Of a DNA stretch of 64,000 nucleotides, positions 1-14,530 are shown piece after piece (the first letter of the stretch is position 1; each line of letters begins with the position of its first letter). A program made the position numbers and the translations under genes. The notes beneath the pieces are model-generated. The model was not told the DNA's origin. It ran no database searches and saw nothing but the letters and a program-made list of their open reading frames with translations. Where the stretch lies: contig JADANN010000018.1 in assembly GCA_018806985.1 (NCBI GenBank), forward strand, positions 1,086,501 to 1,150,500. The letters run 5' to 3'. The stretch is from Angiostrongylus vasorum (lineage: Eukaryota; Nematoda; Chromadorea; Rhabditida; Metastrongylidae).

Positions 1-968
1 GACGTTCTTCAGACGTTCTTCTTTGTCCAATCTTGGCGTTGAAATCTCCAGTAATAACCTTGAAGAATGTGTGGCCTTCTCTGTAGAACTTCTCTAGAGT
101 CCACATAGCACACTTTGACTTCTTCTTCATCATAGTTTGATGTCGGCGCGTAAACGACGAAGATTGTCAAAGCCGGTATTGATCCACATCTTTCTAATCG
201 TAAACGTCCGATTCGGGTTGTAAGTTGTTCGAATGAATCCATGTTCATGCACAAACTCGTGTTGACGAGAACGCCGACGCCGCCGACTCCTCAACTGTCG
301 CATGTTCCGAGGAACAGTTCTTTTCCGGTGTCGTAGACGGCGTTGAATGGGCGGCGTCGTCTTGCCTCGGCAAGGCCGGCGACGTCGTGCCTTATCCTTC
401 TTGCTTGCATAATCTAATCTAGTAATCTTCTATCGAATACTCGGCTGCATGTGTACATGCATTGTAGAGTACAGATCGTTACCTTAGTTCTTTGCGATCC
501 AGGAAGCTTACATTGGCCTTGAGATCCATAGTCGTCCAGCCAAACGTTGCCGAATTGTTGGCTTTTTTCTCGGTCAGGGAGATGAGGTTCGTTTATTTTA
601 CTGCGTTTAGCTTTTTGATACCACGTATAGCTTGAGAGTGGACATGGAGCTTATTTGTTGGAGGCGACTCCTAACCGCCTCCCATATATTTCCCTGTCAC
701 TTTATTGCAGGCTTTTTGGTTGAATTAACTCGTAGAATACAATCCACATAAGCGAGAACGCACCCACATACGCATGCATGAATACGCATAGCAAATACAG
801 GAAGCATGCGCCAGATCGGCGCAGCAGAAACAGGGAGACCATCCCCTTGGATCCAACTGCGTCTCAGGGAAGCAAAAGCCGCTTTTGGTCCACGATTACC
901 CCTATCAGCCACCTGAGGATGTACATCTAACCTCGCGACTAATCGGCTCGATATCCCTCATATGAGGG
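1..968 (-). mobile_element. RTE-type LINE, 5' portion (endonuclease), truncated by window start
   Basis: The minus strand encodes part of the APE-type endonuclease of an RTE-clade non-LTR retrotransposon; about 80 residues are open at 9-254, including the peptide ALTIFVVYAPTSNYDEEE. The DNA is nearly identical to 59617-59840, the same region of the copy at 57215-60545. All three RTE copies end their 5' side at the same palindrome-like stretch CCTCATATGAGGGAG (about 955-968 here). The block 240-400, with peptides such as VGVLVN and the GEELFLG region, is missing from the copy at 59.8 kb, so this copy keeps more of the domain. Reading frames beyond 254 are broken, so the element is not intact. 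The reverse transcriptase would lie to the left, outside the window. Confidence 0.85.
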
Positions 969-1324
969 AGGTCCGTGGACATGGAATTCATCCGAGAGAA
1001 ACCAAAAGAAAACCGGCTTTCTTTTCTGAGAGCTCAAATTAACCTATTCCAAGACGGCTGCATTAAAGTGGTACTGAAAGCTCAGTAGTAAGAAAACAGT
1101 TGTTCATTACTCTCCTCTCACCACTCACACATCAAAAGGGCGCATGCGGGAAATATGCTTCGAACACCCTTACAACGTGTGATGAGAGAAGAGGCAAGGA
1201 TCCTCGAAATTAGCGCGGTAAATAGCCATTTCGAGTGTCTACGAAACTGTAGCTCCTCGGCATAGGTGTAGAGGAAAGCCTAGGCCGCAGACGATAATTC
1301 TAGCGAAAAGCACCGTTTATCCTG

Positions 1325-2130
1325 CGCTTGTTTCCAACGAAATAAATGCGGCTAGAAAACGTTGCTTAAGAAGGTGTGGCCTGGCGGATTCGGTAACGGT
1401 CGTTGGAATGCCACTGGACACTTTAAGGCGCCAATTAATTGGTAACCATTTAGCCGTTTATGCAGAATGCAAAAATTGCTTAGTACGCCCTAACGGAAGA
1501 AACGGCGATTGCTCGAATTTGGTAACGGTGTACCTAATCTCTTGTAAAGCGCATGGGGAGAAATACGTTGGAAAAAACGGGGAAACCATTCTGCATCAGT
1601 ATGAAAGGACACCTAATTGGTGAATTTAAGTTGAAAACAAACACTCCACTGGGCGCTCATGGGACAAAGAAACATGACCAAGAAGATTTTGAAGTAAAAT
1701 TCACTACCCTCGCGCAGGAGCATCAGCGCAGAAGGCGCTTGGAGCGTTTTGGATTAATTCCAAAAATCCAAAAATGAACCACAAGGGAACTGTGTTGTGA
1801 CAAAGTGCGGCCTCCTCCCTTAGCTCAGGCTCGTTTTTTGACATCAGCAAGACACATTCCTTCCCCATATTACACTCTGTGGGGGCTGATCTTCACCGAG
1901 TAACTGGAAGATTTACAAAGAACAATACGGCGTGTGTTTAAAAAAGGCCGTTTTTTATGCCAATGAAAATTTATGCGTTAAATGCTTTCTGGCAAGGTTA
2001 GGAAAGTGTTTGGCTAAGTAGAGTGCAAGTCAATTTAACCTTTTCAGGCTCTGAAGAGGACGACATCGCCAAAGCGTCAGCTTTTCTTTTTTTAATAAAT
2101 GCTGTAGCACCAACCTCGTGTTTGCTTATG
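1325..2130 (+). mobile_element. Penelope-like retroelement 3' fragment with GIY-YIG endonuclease
   Basis: Two overlapping frames (1408-1623 and 1553-1777) together spell a C-terminal GIY-YIG endonuclease of the Penelope-like (PLE) type. Landmarks are a linker with paired cysteines (AECKNCLVRPNG), then VYLISCKAHGEKYVG (the GIY...YIG strands), then NTPLGAHGTKKH and FEVKFTTLAQ. A +1 frameshift near 1560-1600 separates the two halves, so the protein is broken. No reverse transcriptase domain is visible upstream. About 270 nt after the ORF lies a decayed hammerhead-like motif (2047-2082), then AATAAA and an AACCTCGTGTTTGCTTA tail shared with other copies. This is an old, 5'-truncated insertion. 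Confidence 0.8.
2047..2082 (+). ncRNA. Decayed hammerhead-ribozyme-like motif (PLE 3' end)
   Basis: The GGCT, CTGAAGA and CGTCAGC elements of the family motif are present, but helix II and the GAAA box (here AAAG) are degraded. It sits downstream of the GIY-YIG ORF at the same place as in better-preserved PLE copies. It is unlikely to be active. Confidence 0.45.
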
Positions 2131-2746
2131 GAGAAATTTAAGATTTGCTATATTCGTTAACACGTCTTCGACCTTGCACGTTAACAAAGCTTCCAGTCGC
2201 TTGCGCAGTGTGCGCCCGAATTTGAATTCATAGAGGTAGGTGTGTTGAAACTGCTGTTCAGACACCTGATTTTTTAGCTCTTCAACTGTGCCAAAAGCTC
2301 AGTTTAAGTTGTAAATGTAAAGTGTAATGGAATGTAATTGTAAATCGAATTGAGTAATTACTCGGAGCGAAAGAGTACACGAAAAAATTCCAAGGAGAAG
2401 TTCTGCAAAAATATGTGCGAGAAAAATGAAAAACCTCCGACGCTAGTTTCCGGTCACGCCAGTGGCTTCGTGGCTTTATGTATAGCACACATAAATGTTC
2501 GTTTTTGATGTGAACGAAGTTCTGAGACGAAGATGTTTCATCAGTTCTGCATTCACGGTTTCTCACTTTGCTTCAAATGATTTTGTCTGCATTGCGTCAA
2601 CATTGTGTACCATTTGAAACATCGTGTGCCATCACATGCTTTCCAGCTGCAGATTTTCAAGAACCGCTTCTTAATCAATCATTAAAGGGCCGCACCCTTT
2701 CCCTTGAAAACAACCAAGGCTAATGAATTATATCAGTACGAGCGTG

Positions 2747-2768
2747 TATAAAAGGTAATCGCGATAAG
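2747..2768 (+). promoter_or_regulatory. Possible promoter: TATA box and GATA motif
   Basis: TATAAAA (2747-2753) is followed 10 nt later by GATAAG (2763-2768). GATA sites drive intestinal genes in nematodes, and gut aspartic proteases are typical targets. The site is about 1.2 kb upstream of the protease start, and a repeat pair (2945-3525) lies between them. The link to the protease gene is an inference from position only. Confidence 0.25.
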
Positions 2769-2944
2769 ACTAGAAGCGCTGGCTCAAACATCTTTGCACT
2801 TCTTCTAGCACTAACAGAAATTTTTTCTTCAGTGTTTCACAAATATGGTCTCAAGCATTGCTCTAGTGCATAACAGGCTTTTCTTGAGCGAAGGCTTTCT
2901 ACATCGTTTGGAAATATTGCTAATATTGCAGTTATTATTATCAT

Positions 2945-3525
2945 CATTATACTATTACTATTCAACGAAGCTGAGATTTTTGCAAAACTCTGGACTGCAG
3001 GTGCCTATGGTGGGGAACGAACGCGCTATTGTCCTTTCCGGAGAGTAACGCGTTCACCACCACACCATGCAGGGTCCTTCGTTTCGCCTGTCTCTCAGCT
3101 AGTTCTATCGATCTTTTTTCCATCAGCAATCACCCGTCAACGGGATTGATCTGGGGAAGCCCAAATCGGCATTGAACCCAGTTAAGCTGAGGCTATAGTT
3201 ATGATCACAATTTTAACCTTTTTGCTTACTGCCTACTATTTTTGATGGCAGGGTATATTGCGAAAAATCAATCCCGTTGACGGGTGATTGCTGATGGCAA
3301 AAAGATTGATAGAGCTAGCTGAGAGACAGGCGAAACGAATGACCCGCATGGTGTGGTAGTGAACGCGTTACTCCCCGGAAAGGACAATAACGCGTTCGTT
3401 CCCCACCATAGGCACCTGCGGTCCAGAGTTTTGCAAATATCTAGCTTCGTTGAAGTTATATTTCGCAATATACCCTACCATCAAAAATAGTAGGCAGTAA
3501 GCAAAAAGGTTAAAATTGTGACTAT
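2945..3525. repeat. Short repeat family B, head-to-head inverted pair
   Basis: Two copies of a roughly 250-nt repeat lie back to back, the first on the minus strand (about 2945-3250) and the second on the plus strand (about 3258-3525). Read in plus orientation, the unit carries CCCGCATGGTGTGGTGGTGAACGCG (tRNA A-box-like, given here in two parts: CCCGCATGGTG and TGGTGGTGAACGCG) and, about 35 nt on, GCGTTCGTTCCCC (degenerate B-box-like). It ends in GTTTTGCAAATATCT. Flanks share ACTGCCTA...ATGGCAGGGTATATTGC. At least eleven further copies occur in the window, several as similar inverted pairs. I read the family as tRNA-related and non-autonomous. Confidence 0.7.
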
Positions 3526-3973
3526 TACTATTCTTATTACATGACCCATCAACACATTAGCTATGTGGATTCCAGCACTTCTTGCCTTCAATTCCTTTCC
3601 TTCCATCCAACATCAACAATGGTCTTCGAAAATTTCGCGTATTGTTTGGGCCGGTGCTTGAGGAATTTTTTTTATAAATGTCGAAAAAGTGTTGGTGTAG
3701 TCAACTCTTCTTGAAATCTTAGAGATAGCTAGGCTAGGGGCTTCCCCAGCGGATTGAAGGTGAGCGTTGAGAAAGGTTCTGAGCTGAACCTTGCTTCCTT
3801 AAGAACCCTGTCACTAGCCAGTCACCTTTTTTTACCTTTACCTAACTTAGCTACCCTTTTTTTGTCTTTAACTTCTTGTTTAATAAAAAATGCATGCTGT
3901 ATATTTTGTCTACAACAGAAAATGTGCCATTGATAACAGGTCGTTTTAGATAATTTGTAACTTCTTTCTTAGG

Positions 3974-6759
<2,786 letters not shown>

Positions 6760-6763
<4 letters not shown>

Positions 6764-7050
6764 ATTGTGGATAAATAAAAAGAGCGTGACATTTTAAAGC
6801 ACTTGTGAAGTGTAAAGCTATTTTTTATCGGAAACCTTTCTAGAACTACGGAACGGAGATGCGAGTTAGGAAATTTCGAGATGTCTATGAAAAATCGATT
6901 TCTTATGATGATTTCGCGCAAAGGTACTTGATGCGCGGTTATCGCTTCTACTGTATGTACAGTGAAGACTCTTTGTAATCTCTGAGCAATCTCAGAGTCA
7001 ACGACAAGGCTCCAAACGATAAGTATGGCCAAAATGAAACTCCAGTCCAT
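6760..7050 (-). CDS. Candidate small secreted protein ORF, unrecognised
   Basis: A 96-residue minus-strand frame starts MDWSFILAILIVWSLVVDS, a credible signal peptide or signal anchor (positively charged residues absent, hydrophobic core residues 4-16). The remainder has no motif I recognise. Its 3' end overlaps the protease stop codon on the other strand, and I see no splice donor or minus-strand poly(A) signal that supports it. It may be chance. Confidence 0.15.
6774..6779 (+). other. Polyadenylation signal AATAAA of the protease gene
   Basis: AATAAA begins 11 nt after the protease stop codon TAG (6761-6763). That spacing fits the very short 3' UTRs typical of nematode genes. Confidence 0.6.
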
Positions 7051-7224
7051 ACGCTACTACTCTCTAGGGAAATAAGTGCGCCCATAAAACGATACTTGAA
7101 AAGTGCTGCTCTATAGAAGTCTGTGGCAGTGATTGCAGTACTGTTAAAGGCTTCATGTTGTCAACTAGCTATATACAACGTAAAATTCCATAATTTGCGC
7201 CTACAGTAGGAACAGCTATTGCCC

Positions 7225-7520
7225 AAGTGCCAATACGGTGCGCCTGATCTGTCAAGCCCAAGCCTGTGAGCGAATACCTTGACAGAAACGAGTAAACCTA
7301 AATTGGAAACTTAAGGTGACAAAATATTCCAGTAAACAACACAGTGAAACAATGGAGAGATTTTTGGAACAGAAGTCACTCTCCTCAACATCAGTGCGCA
7401 AAATTCTTGTAGCGTTTTGGATAAACTCCAAAACTCCAAGGATAAACTGCAAGAAGGAGTGCCCTGTGATCACACCTAAACTCTCACCATACCTGAGACT
7501 AACTGTTTGATCTTACTCGT
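7225..7520 (+). mobile_element. Penelope-like GIY-YIG C-terminal fragment
   Basis: The frame at 7316-7510 carries VRKILVAFWINSKTPRINC and ECPVITPKLSPYL. These match the end of the GIY-YIG ORF in other PLE copies here, for example ARKTLEAFWIN, NPKMN and ECLIITRD at 37.2 kb. The core GIY-YIG strands are missing or unrecognisable, so this is a 5'-truncated relic. An AT microsatellite (7830-7918) lies about 300 nt downstream. Confidence 0.65.
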
Positions 7521-7829
7521 GCACATTCTTCACCCACGCAAGACTCTGTACGACTGATGTCCAACAATAACAGGAAGACTTACGAAAAACAAAACGTTGA
7601 ATGCTAATGAAGTTCCACGCGATTAAAATTCAGTATTGGAGTTTCTCACATTCGGATAATGGAAGGGATCTTTTTTTCTGAGAAGAATGCGTTTCGTGTT
7701 GGCCGTCTTCTAGATTCTGAAGATGGCAAAACCGTCGAGGCGTTATTGAATGTGAAATGAATGTTGTATTGAAAACTTCATGTCTGCTCATTAAAAAACA
7801 AAAGAGTTGTACAGACAACTTTTTGTGCA

Positions 7830-7918
7830 CATATATATATATACATATAAATATACACGTATAAACCTATATATACATATTATATATCCATATATATATA
7901 TATATATATATATATAAA
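7830..7918. repeat. Imperfect (TA)n microsatellite
   Basis: Alternating TA runs are interrupted by CATATA and ACGTATAAACC stretches. The purest block is at about 7890-7914. It coincides with PLE debris; a second such repeat (36758-36844) directly abuts another PLE fragment. Confidence 0.9.
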
Positions 7919-8069
7919 CGGCTTGCAAGAGGAACTAAGGCCCCTGAGAGCCTTGGTTTTTGGTTGGCACAGTCATCTATGGAAGTCATTAGCTTGATTC
8001 GCGACGTCCATTCATTAGGCTTGATAATCAAGCAAACTAAAGGTATAAGATTTCTGAATACGTAGCATC

Positions 8070-8202
8070 TCGCTGTACTGTTGCGAACCGACGTAATGGT
8101 GAGTAATCGGCGAGCGGCACTCGAATCAAGTCCTCGTATTCAGGGAAACAATGGGCACTACACATGATGTATAATGTACTTTCTCTGGAAAAGATAGTCA
8201 TG
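8070..8202. repeat. Duplicated block, copy 1 (direct repeat with 8836-8971)
   Basis: About 133 nt here recur almost unchanged 766 nt downstream, with landmarks CGCTGTACTGTT, GTAATCGGCGAGCGGCACTC and GGGCACTACACATGAT. On the minus strand this copy is open as MCSAHCFPEYEDLIRVPL (frame 8037-8234), preceded by a fair acceptor (CTTTTCCAG). I do not recognise the protein. It may be a duplicated exon or a small repeat. A GATTCGAGTGCC stretch on the minus strand resembles a B box but has no A box partner. Confidence 0.75.
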
Positions 8203-8500
8203 GCTAGCTCTCTGCGCCTTGCCGTGGTACACATTATACTCCTGAAACTGGAAAATGAGAGAAAAATATTAGACTTTCAACAATATAGGCCAAATGGTTG
8301 GCCTCTTACTAGATTAGTGGTTTGTATCTGTTCAAATGGCCTACTTTATGCTTTGAATGCTATCACGATTTGTCAGTAAAAATTAATTCAAGTTAAATAA
8401 CGGATTGTTGTAAGCAAGACGGAATACGTTTGTTTAAAACCTAGCTAGCAGAAAGGGGTACTCATGCACCCATTTCCTCAGAAATCCTTGTTTTCCAATT

Positions 8501-8536
8501 GGCTCTGATGAAGACGAAGACGTAGAAACGTTAGCC
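8501..8536 (+). ncRNA. Hammerhead-ribozyme-like motif
   Basis: GGCT/AGCC form a 4-bp helix I around CTGATGA. GACG and CGTA flank an AAGA loop as helix II (last pair mismatched), then GAAA, then the self-complementary ACGT (stem III would form between two copies), then T at the cleavage position 17. One extra A sits between CTGATGA and helix II. No PLE ORF is adjacent. Confidence 0.55.
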
Positions 8537-8835
8537 AAATAGAAATCTTTTATCAGTTTCATGTACGCTTATCAAAGAAAGAATAAATCCTTGTTCTGTT
8601 TTGAAGGACGCTTTATAGCTAGGTTTGAAAACATATTGACATAGTCGTAGAAATAGAGCAGAAGTACTTTTGGTCGTTCACTTCAAAGGAGAAACGAATT
8701 CTTAGCGCATAAAAAAACGGATTGAAACGCATGTCCTTGTAATTGTTTTCGGCATTATGATTGTTCGAAATGAACATGAAAAATAAGAGAACTATTCTTA
8801 CGTAGTAAACATTCTATTGAAGGTGGTTCCGCTTA

Positions 8836-8971
8836 CTCGCTGTACTGTTACGAACCGACGTAATGGTGAGTAATCGGCGAGCGGCACTCGAATCAGGTCC
8901 TCGTATTCAGGGGGAACAATGGGCACTACACATGATATATTTTGTGCTTCCTCTGGAAAAGATAGTCATGA
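8836..8971. repeat. Duplicated block, copy 2 (direct repeat with 8070-8202)
   Basis: This is a near-identical repeat of 8070-8202. One extra base in the run GGGGGAACAATG shifts the minus-strand frame that is open in copy 1. The copies differ at few sites, so the duplication is fairly recent. Confidence 0.75.
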
Positions 8972-9224
8972 TCAGTGATCACTAGTGTCAATGTCCTTCT
9001 TATCACTAACCATAGGTCAACTCACTGAGCTGCCAGTCGCATTTGATACTTGAAATCGAATATTTTTAAGTGAAGAATTTCAGGGATCTCCACCTTTGAT
9101 TCAAACCCTAGAAATATACCTAGGGAATTTTTTTCGGACAATGGCTTTGCTGAGGGTTGAACGTGATCTTCAATTCTCGTAACAGTCCCATTCCTTTCTT
9201 CAGGATAACAACAAACCGTCGAAG

Positions 9225-9930
9225 AGTTAGCCATGCGTTCTTCTTACTCATATTTGCTTGGATACTTGGATGGCAAATCTTTACTGGACCTACACAGGAC
9301 AATTTCTGTTCGTTTCTTTCTCCCTCCCTCTCTCTTTCTCACCGTCTATCTCTCTTTCTCTCTCGTGTATTCGTCTTCGATAGTGGTGGTCTGCTTCGTA
9401 CATGGTGATGTCCGCGAAGCCCACTCCGTGGATTTGAAATAATTCCCATTTTTCAATGAAAATGGTTGGCATTAGCCACGAACACGTCCGCCCATCATTT
9501 GGATGGCCGTCCAAAATGATGCTTGCATTCTCTTGAAACCCACTCCACTTTTCTTTTCGGTCATCTGTCATCTGTTCTTTTTGCATGTGATAAGTCCATT
9601 TGTGCTTGGCAGTCCATGTTCATTCTGCTGTATCTCGAAGGTGGCGCTGAGTGCGAAGGTCTGAGCCTCACGTTTCATCCAGAGATTGTGAGTGCTGCTT
9701 AAATTTCGGAGGACATTTTTCAAGCTCTCTGTCGATGGTGCGCAGAGTCTTGACGTGGTTGAAGAAGCGGCCCACTCTACTGAATAACAGAGACCTAGGA
9801 GTACTGATGAATTCAAAAGGAGTTGGTCACTAGCTTGTAAGAGGCCCAAATGCGGACCATGCTGCCCTACATCGTTGTTTAATTCCTCATTGCTACTGTT
9901 CTCCATGTTCACTGAACGCCCAAGTTAAAC
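9225..9930. repeat. Dispersed repeat family D with CT-rich tract
   Basis: The stretch GCTTGGATACTTGGATGGC (9252-9272) and the later block around 9690-9790 (TTAAATTTCGGAGGACATTT, then GACGTGGTTGAAG) recur in the same order at 44540-44800. Between them lies a polypyrimidine CTCTCTTTCTC tract (about 9311-9364). The start of the unit also resembles the head of family C (TTGACACTTGAATGGCCC). No reliable coding frame is seen on either strand. Confidence 0.45.
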
Positions 9931-10221
9931 GTATTCTTTATAATCAAAAAACCACATAGTTCATTTTCCTATCTTTGCATCGCGGGCTGTTCATGAACTG
10001 AGTCATCATTCTGCTCATGCACAATTTTTCCGCCTTATTGAGTTAATTGAGGACTTGAATGGTACTTTCCAAAGAGATGACGTCGTCATCCACCACAAAG
10101 GGGTTTGGAAGGAATTTGCCATCAATGGGTATGCCTTTCTCGTCTCAACCGAGTGATTTCATAACCCACTACAACGTGGAAGTAAACAGCCCTGGCGATG
10201 ATGTGTCACGTTCTCGAACCC

Positions 10222-10415
10222 ATTCGCGTGTAGCGCAGTAGTTAGATGCGCCGAGACAATACGCATGGGTTCGATCTCGCGCCCAACCTCACCAAGCTCT
10301 CCATCCCTTCGAAGTACGTAAATTGGTACGAGAACTGTCTGGATACATAGCACCACTGACTGGACACGTCGGTAGAGCACCACGGGTCATTCATTGTATA
10401 GGCATATATGCATTA
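10222..10415 (+). mobile_element. tRNA-derived SINE, family A
   Basis: An A box region (GCGTGTAGCGCAGTAGTTAG) is followed by GGGTTCGATCTCGCGCC, a good B box, then the family body (CATCCCTTCGAAG, ATTGGTACGAGAACTGTCTGG, CGTCGGTAGAGCACCACGGG). The 3' end is lost before the usual GATCAACGCCGAGA tail. This is a pol III SINE relic. Confidence 0.7.
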
Positions 10416-13079
10416 AATTTATTTAGCCATTTTGTTAGATTCAACCATTTTCAACTACTTTGTTTTTTCACGACCATCATCGTTCATGGAGACATGAAAG
10501 TGATCGGTTTCGTGCATGCAGACGATGATTGGAGAAATCAGCCGCGCAATCAGGTCCATGCAAGCAACAAGAAAATTCACACAATTCCCAATATTTTCAC
10601 TAAAGGGTAATTTAATTTCCTCACTTGTGGTTGTGTTCATCTTCCCTGGAGCCACCATCAGTGCACGTTGTCGATTTTGCATAGATTTTTTCATATGACT
10701 AATTATAATCTTTGTACGCCCTCATAAGTGTGATATGAGGCTTCTCAAGCAAATACAGCTCGATTCCGCGATAATCCAGTTTTTTACTGGCAACCGGTTG
10801 ATGGGACGATTTTCCTTTAGCCCCTTCGAGAAGCACTTTCATAGTCAACAAAAGGTGGTTAGAGCAGAGAAGTTTTATTTCACTAAGTCACATAGTGCCC
10901 CAAGTATTGTATGAATTCCTTCTTTAACTCACCATCCATACTGAAAAGTGGGTGAGTTTTAAAGTGTTTCACATGCCAATAGACTAATTTTCAGGAAGTG
11001 CTTCACTTGTACCATCTGTAACCCTGTTCATCGTCAAGTGAGCCGAGCGGGCGTCAGTAGAATCTCTAGGAACTCGTTGAGCATCTTGCAGCACGTTTCA
11101 TATCTCGCGGAATCCAATCACTAGCATGTCCATCGGTGGTCGTTCACCACAAAACGTGTCCACATCACAGTATCCTGGAGAGCTTGGCGTATAGAACAGC
11201 GTTATTGATTGATCGTTGTCGTAGGTCGGAGTTTCACATCTCCTCCTTAACTTCTGTAATACGGAATACTCCTAGCATCGTGCTTTCGACTGCGCATTCA
11301 ATAACGCTGAGTGATTTTTCATCCTGCCTACGTATCGACCAGGTCTCTTCCGTGTACGATAAGGAAGGAAGAAACGTGGAGTCGAAAAGGTGGTAGTTAC
11401 AGAGTTAGATGCTCTTTGTGTTCTTCACGACATCCTCGATAATCATGAAAGCTCCGCTAGCCGGTCGCTTCATCCTGATCAGCTTTGAAGCTAAGCAGTA
11501 AATGCTTATTTCCCGACCTAGATAGACGCAGCTAAAGCTTCCGGAGATATCCATTCCTTGAGCGTAAATGGGAGACACGAAACCGATCTGTTCCTTGTAA
11601 ACATCGTTTCTGTGAGAGTTAGTCAAGGACCAATCTTTCCATAGGCGTTGTTAAAGTCGGCAAGCATGTCTTGCATTTGGCTAATGCTTGGCGTTATGGG
11701 GACGATGTCATCAGCAAAACGAAGATGGCGTAATGGCCAACTATCGATCTTTAATTCTGTGTAGTTCGGTCTCCGTGCTCTTATAACGTTCCCAGTGATG
11801 GTGCTTAATAATTTTGGTGATATAGTATCGTCTTGCTTAACCTCTCTCTTTTGAAGTCGATGTTAATGTGTTTATAGAATGATGATATTTTGATTATGAG
11901 ATTTCTAAATAGTCCACGAAAAATCCCTACATGGTAAGGAGGGACACCCTGCCTGCTCAAGAGTTCCATGGGCGCTTCTATATCATCTGAGTCAAAAGCT
12001 TTCTTTAAATCTATGAAAGTGAGACAGAATGTTCACTTATACTCTCTTGATACTTCAGTTGCTCTTGTTACGGAGTGGATGTGTTCCTTTGTATTGAATC
12101 CTTTTAGAAATCCTGCTTGATCACACAGCTTTTCTTAGTCCACTGCTATGTCATTGCTGTTTAGGATGACTCAAGTGAAAAGTTTGTGAACCACAGGCAG
12201 CAAGCATATTGTGCTATGGTTGTCGATATCGTTGAGGTCTCCCTTCTTAAACGGCAACAAGTTCTTGCTGATCTTTCATTGAATATAAACCTTGCATTCA
12301 GTGAGCTAACGTGTTATGAACCGAGCCAGTGTGTTAGTGAGGACTGGTGGAAGCTTCGTCAGGTGTTCAGATCTTATCCTGTCTAGACCTGGTGCTGTTC
12401 TATTTTTTACCGACGAAATAGCATGTCGGATTTCGAAAGGGAGAACCGGCGGTGCTATACATCCTTCCTCCTTTATTTCATATGGGGTCAGAAGGACGTG
12501 GCTGTCGAAAAAATACGAGAAGCCATCGCGAGTGATTTTCTCCATTGCCTTTCTAAAACCTGTAACTGTTCCGTTTGAGCGCCAGAATGTTCTCATCTTG
12601 GTTTTGTAATTGGCGAAGTTTTAGTGGATTTTGCGAATGCTTGTCCCATCCTCTGCATATTCGCCCATATGCTCTTCTTTCTTTAAGATCTTCTTTTATC
12701 GCCTGTCCCTATGTTTTGCAAGTTCGGAAGTGAGCCAACGGTTGCTTGTTTCTCGTGCGATTCCACGTTGGTGTATCAGCGAGGATATTTTAAGGATTCA
12801 GACGTTTCTCGGTGAATTTCAAACTCTCAGCTTTCACCGCGCTAGTGTGAAGGCGTTGAATAATTCGGTTGTATTCCTGGTCGACGTAGTCAAGGACCGT
12901 ATCTTTCTAACCTCAGACTAATCAGCTGTATAAATTCCAGTTTCTTTTGATTTTGGACTTTGTTTTTCAAACCTGGCGGCTTTTTTTTCGTTCTTTTTTT
13001 TACTATGAAGGGAATCAGTTCCCAGGATCGACTTTCTGTTAACCTGGGCTTTAGATTATAAATGAGTGGTTTTCTTTCT

Positions 13080-13990
13080 CAGCAATCGCGAAGTTGTTAT
13101 ACAGCATACATTTACTTCCGTACAAAAACATGCAACACAACAATAGCTGACGTTTTGGCAGAATCGCCTTCTTCAGAGCCTGGAAGGATACATTAATATG
13201 CAATGTACTACGCCGAACTCTTCAATAACACATATGGAAAGATGGAAATCTAAATGGCAATCACATCATCAACACTCCTTGAAAAATCCATCGTTTTTAA
13301 CGAGCTTTCGACTGAGGAAGAACCGCTGATTAGAGTCACATGTGGTGGTGTGCCCCTCATCGAAAGTCGGCTCGAAGATACTGGACTAGACCACATGTGG
13401 TTTCTGGACATTCCTACCCGTTGTTCATCCTGGAGTTCTTGGCATTCATTCAAAAAGCCTCAACAAGTTTGCGCGTTTGTGCTTGGGCATCCTGTACGAG
13501 GATAGTAACTTTTATGTCAAAATCGTCTCCGCAATGTTTTTGAATCCTGTGCGCGCCTAGTGGGGTACTTTGTCTTGCTTTTCGTTTGTCGTCTAGGTGT
13601 TCTTTTATACCGAAATATAATGGTCTGCCCATTTCGCCAACGTATTCGTCTCCGCAAATATGAGATCAGGTATATCGTATCTAAACTCATGCAGTCACCC
13701 TCCTTGCCAAAAGAGCAAATTACGCAATTTTGTGTTTCACATAGACCGTCACATAGGCGGCTACGAACTAACTGACGAAGAAGAGTATCCGGTGGTATTT
13801 CAATTGTCGCAACCGATTTCGCTTAATCTTCTCTTCTTAAGCATCATTTTATACCTACGCTTACTCCATCGCTAATAATGGGCGACACAAACGGGATGTT
13901 CTAGGGGCCAAGCCTTTCGCTTTGGGTCGTCGGTCTCTTTGCAAACATGTCTCGTAAATTAACTATTTCGTAGCCATTGAATATCACTAC
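13080..13990 (-). mobile_element. Penelope-like GIY-YIG fragment nested in the RTE copy
   Basis: The minus-strand frame 13632-13450 reads KEHLDDKRKARQSTPLGAH then RIQKHCGDDFDIKVTILVQD, the C-terminal half of the GIY-YIG domain. The cysteine-rich linker and YLISCGDEYVGEMG-like strands are readable in shifted frames at 13640-13780. A hammerhead-like relic lies at 13146-13180 toward its 3' end. RTE sequence continues on both sides (12.9 kb and 14.0 kb), which shows this is an insertion into the LINE. Confidence 0.7.
13146..13180 (-). ncRNA. Hammerhead-like relic of the nested PLE
   Basis: The minus strand has GGCT, CTGAAGA, an extra A, GGCG and TGCC around a loop, then AAAA where GAAA is required, then CGTCAGC. 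Loss of the invariant G12 should abolish cleavage. Confidence 0.5.
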
Positions 13991-14530
13991 TGCTGAGCCA
14001 AGTCGTGCGTTTCCCCCTTTAGTTCGATTTACTAGACGTAGCCTATTTCGTTGTGGTACTCTCTATTGAAAGACTCCCACGTCCAGCGTTGACGGTGGGG
14101 CTTCTGGAATTGCGAGTTATCATGGATGGTCATGGTCGTCATGATAAACTCGGACGACCGCTAACCCTGTTCGTTCTATTCTAATCCTTGCATCCCGATG
14201 TGACATTTTTCAGACGTTTTTCTTGGTCCAGTCTTAGCGTTAAAATCACCAATGATGATCTCAAAGAATTTATGTTCTTCTCTGTAAAATTTCTCGAAGT
14301 CCATTCATCTTCGGCTTCGACTTTGTCATAGCTGGATGTCGGAGCACAAACGGGGAAGATTGTCAAAGCCGGTATCGATCTACATATTTTCAAGTTTAAA
14401 CGTCTGATTTAGGTTTTTAATTGTTCGAGTGAAGCGATGTTCATGGGCAAACCCGTGTTGCCGAGAACGCCAACGCTGCCTACTCCTCTATTGTCGCGTG
14501 TTCAAAGGAACAATTCTTCTCCGGTGTCAT

